From positions 1 to 29,477 of IMG/VR virus record IMGVR_UViG_3300030109_003848: a stretch of 29,477 nt of DNA. The stretch is one strand, 5' to 3'. The translations under genes were made by a program, and so were the position numbers. The stretch is from a virus. This document shows, piece after piece, positions 28,431 through 29,477 of this stretch (position 1 is its first letter; every line of letters begins with the position of its first letter). Under the pieces are notes generated by a model. It was not told where the DNA came from. It did no database searches and saw only the letters and a list, made by a program, of their open reading frames with translations.

Positions 28431-28645
28431 CAAATCCACCCACTAATCCAAACGCGATGATTTTCATCATCATTTTTGCGAGTTGCTAAGCGAATCTTTC
28501 TGACATATGCAGCGCCCCTAAGATTTGGCAACTTACTACTCGGCCATAAAAAGCTGTCTCCTTTTTCAACTTCATCAAGCCAGCGATATTTGTCGACTGC
28601 ACCCCTCGCCATAGGAATGTTCTTTTCAATCTTTGGTGCGTTCAT
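28430..28645 (-). CDS. Small conserved phage protein, 71 aa
   Basis: Starts MNAPKIEKNIPMARGAVDKY at 28645, chosen for GGAGGG seven bases upstream and a TAATG junction (an in-frame ATG at 28660 lacks a site). EVEKGDSFLWPSSKLPNLRG followed by AAYVRKIRLATRKNDDENHR and VWISG resembles small phage proteins with a 'vGDSFfvp......lrsaa...g....tR..dgg.RvWR' pattern found next to replication genes. Probably nucleic-acid related; function unknown. One-base TGATG overlap with the initiator. Confidence 0.75.
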   Translation of the reverse strand: MNAPKIEKNIPMARGAVDKYRWLDEVEKGDSFLWPSSKLPNLRGAAYVRKIRLATRKNDDENHRVWISGWI

Positions 28646-28956
28646 TACACAGCCCTCCATTCACGTTGTTGTCTGCCACTACGGCCTTTACGCTTCTGCC
28701 CTGTGAGTTCGATTAGGCCTTTCTTTTGAAGCTCATTAAACCGGCTGCTGACAGATGATGATGATTCGACGCCATACATACTATGCGCCCAGATTAAAAC
28801 TTCATCATAGATAGCCGGTCCAGTTTCACGCAAGCATTCGAGGACAACCTTCTGCATTTTGCTAGGGTCGATACTTTTTGCTGCTTCGTAGCTTGTTGAA
28901 GGATCGTTACGGCGTACCAGTTTGTAAGCTGGCAGATCAAAGAGGTCTTCGTTCAT
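28645..28956 (-). CDS. Winged-helix phage protein, 103 aa
   Basis: After an acidic start (MNEDLFDLPAYKLVRRNDPS) comes the conserved RNDPSTSYEAAKSID motif, then a winged-helix region: MQKVVLECLRETGPAIYDEV, a second helix and VSSRFNELQKKGLIELTGQK with a basic tail. The family is common in phage early operons and is thought to bind DNA. The start at 28956 has GGAG seven bases upstream; ATG 28968 has none. The gap before it carries promoter and operator-like sites. Confidence 0.78.
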   Translation of the reverse strand: MNEDLFDLPAYKLVRRNDPSTSYEAAKSIDPSKMQKVVLECLRETGPAIYDEVLIWAHSMYGVESSSSVSSRFNELQKKGLIELTGQKRKGRSGRQQREWRAV

Positions 28957-28971
28957 TGCATTCTCCATTAC

Positions 28972-29034
28972 TGCATTGTTGCACTACTTTACGGAAACGG
29001 TTGACGATGTGCAAGCATTTGCTGCACACTTGCA
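28972..29034 (-). promoter_or_regulatory. Candidate early promoter flanked by operator-like sites
   Basis: On the minus strand TTGCAC (29014-29009), 17 bases, then TAAAGT (28991-28986) resemble -35 and -10 boxes of only moderate quality. TGCA-N4-TGCA sites lie on either side: 29023-29034 upstream and 28972-28983 just after the -10. The 87-base gap between resolvase and winged-helix genes otherwise has no role. Confidence 0.4.
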
Positions 29035-29043
29035 TGCGGATGG

Positions 29044-29385
29044 TTAGTTATTTTCCTCCGCTATCCATCTGATTAACTTGGCAGCCAGTGGGTTGTTGAT
29101 CTCGATGCAGATGAAGGCTGGGCCTGACTTCTGCTTTAACAGATAGATATCTGCTGGCTGCTCTTTGTGTGTCTTGGTTAGGAAAGAGAAGCCTCTACCG
29201 GCTGCTTGGTATTTGGACTCAGCAATTATTGCTCCGTCTCTGGATTCGATTTTGATGTCGCCACCAAACTCGCCGCCCATTGATCCGCTGAGCGGTTGCC
29301 TCTTCGCTTTCGCGCCGAGCGTTTGAAACCATTGCACCCACCATCTTTCGTGGTAGCTGCCTTTGTTGCGTTGCGATGATCCCAT
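29044..29385 (-). CDS. PD-(D/E)XK nuclease, Holliday-junction-resolvase-like
   Basis: 113 aa. RNKGSYHERWWVQWFQTLGA with Glu13, then RQPLSGSMGGEFGGDIKIES with Asp43 and AESKYQ with Glu56 and Lys58 give the complete E..D..ExK active site. The RxPLSG-x-x-GG-x-x-xGD block is diagnostic of a small phage resolvase-like family. Expected role is cutting branched DNA before packaging. AGGAAGG lies five bases before the ATG. It begins inside the zinc-finger gene in another frame. Confidence 0.83.
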   Translation of the reverse strand: MGSSQRNKGSYHERWWVQWFQTLGAKAKRQPLSGSMGGEFGGDIKIESRDGAIIAESKYQAAGRGFSFLTKTHKEQPADIYLLKQKSGPAFICIEINNPLAAKLIRWIAEENN

Positions 29386-29477
29386 GTGCCTTCCTCATAA
29401 CAAGTTAGACACAAGGTTACTTTGTCAGCCCTGACAACAAACCAAGGTGTCTCGATTTTACAGCAATCACATTTGCC
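29226..29477 (-). CDS. Zinc-finger protein, partial at the window end
   Basis: 83 residues are visible; the 5' end is outside the window. GKCDCCKIETPWFVVRADKV followed by TLCLTCYEEGTW shows two Cys-x2-Cys knuckles (residues 3/6 and 23/26), a typical zinc ribbon. The last part (RSARKRRGNRSADQ) overlaps the resolvase gene by 160 bases in another frame and looks like unconstrained read-through. If the window is circular, the start would be ATG at 15-13 giving MPLAG in front of the first Gly, only five additional codons, right after the terminator at 32-61. Regulatory or DNA-binding role is possible. Confidence 0.6.
   Translation of the reverse strand, partial: GKCDCCKIETPWFVVRADKVTLCLTCYEEGTWDHRNATKAATTKDGGCNGFKRSARKRRGNRSADQWAASLVATSKSNPETEQ

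Noticed and set aside
28430-28439. GTG start of the initiator at 28439
   Set aside because: ATG at 28430 has a TGATG junction and a GGTGG site at proper distance.
1-29477. CRISPR arrays, complete tRNA genes, insertion sequences, integrase
   Set aside because: No regularly spaced repeats with unique spacers, no full cloverleaf, no transposase or integrase motifs were seen.

Overview
The window reads as a nearly gap-free genome of a short-tailed (podovirus-type) tailed phage, probably marine. The structural block on the + strand follows the T7 layout: terminase, head-to-tail connector (portal), scaffold, coat protein, tail tubular proteins A and B, three internal virion proteins, then a fibre with a T7 gp17-type N-terminus. 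Many of the small accessory proteins (Lys/Arg-rich mini-proteins before the large terminase, short fibre-like proteins ending in GDLA) are types I associate with uncultured marine phages. The extensin-like peptidase and the GTA-type three-helix holin point to an alphaproteobacterial host; that is an inference.

Layout. 71-559 is a lone minus-strand gene followed by a rho-independent terminator. 560-961 is a GC-rich divergent control region without an obvious long gene but with unusually dense inverted repeats that fold into a three-way-junction RNA, a second hairpin domain and a G-quadruplex-like motif. 962-1339 is a small-terminase candidate, followed by a third structured stretch (1353-1456). 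1595-5829 holds a secreted peptidase, a run of tiny basic proteins joined by 1-8 base overlaps, and the large terminase. 5841-10279 is the head module; 10327-19004 the tail tube and internal virion proteins; 19047-23378 the fibre and receptor-binding region with tandem paralogues and cassette repeats; 23395-25225 the lysis module (small membrane proteins, holin, T4-type lysozyme).

The minus-strand block 25170-29477 converges on the lysis genes and is the early replication and recombination module: zinc-finger protein (cut by the window end), PD-(D/E)XK resolvase-like nuclease, winged-helix protein, small conserved protein, lambda-O-like initiator, its downstream partner, YqaJ exonuclease, ERF annealing protein and an SSB-like protein. 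The initiator gene contains three 17-base iterons at 21-22 base spacing next to an AT-rich segment, which is the arrangement of the lambda origin. No DNA polymerase, RNA polymerase, integrase or repressor was recognised, so the phage probably uses host replication and transcription enzymes and recombination-assisted replication.

The two window ends join in frame: an ATG at 15-13 on the minus strand continues without a stop into the zinc-finger protein at 29477. This is compatible with the window being a complete circular or circularly permuted genome of about 29.5 kb. If so, 560-961 is the only long divergent intergenic region, and both the early minus-strand and late plus-strand programmes start around it.
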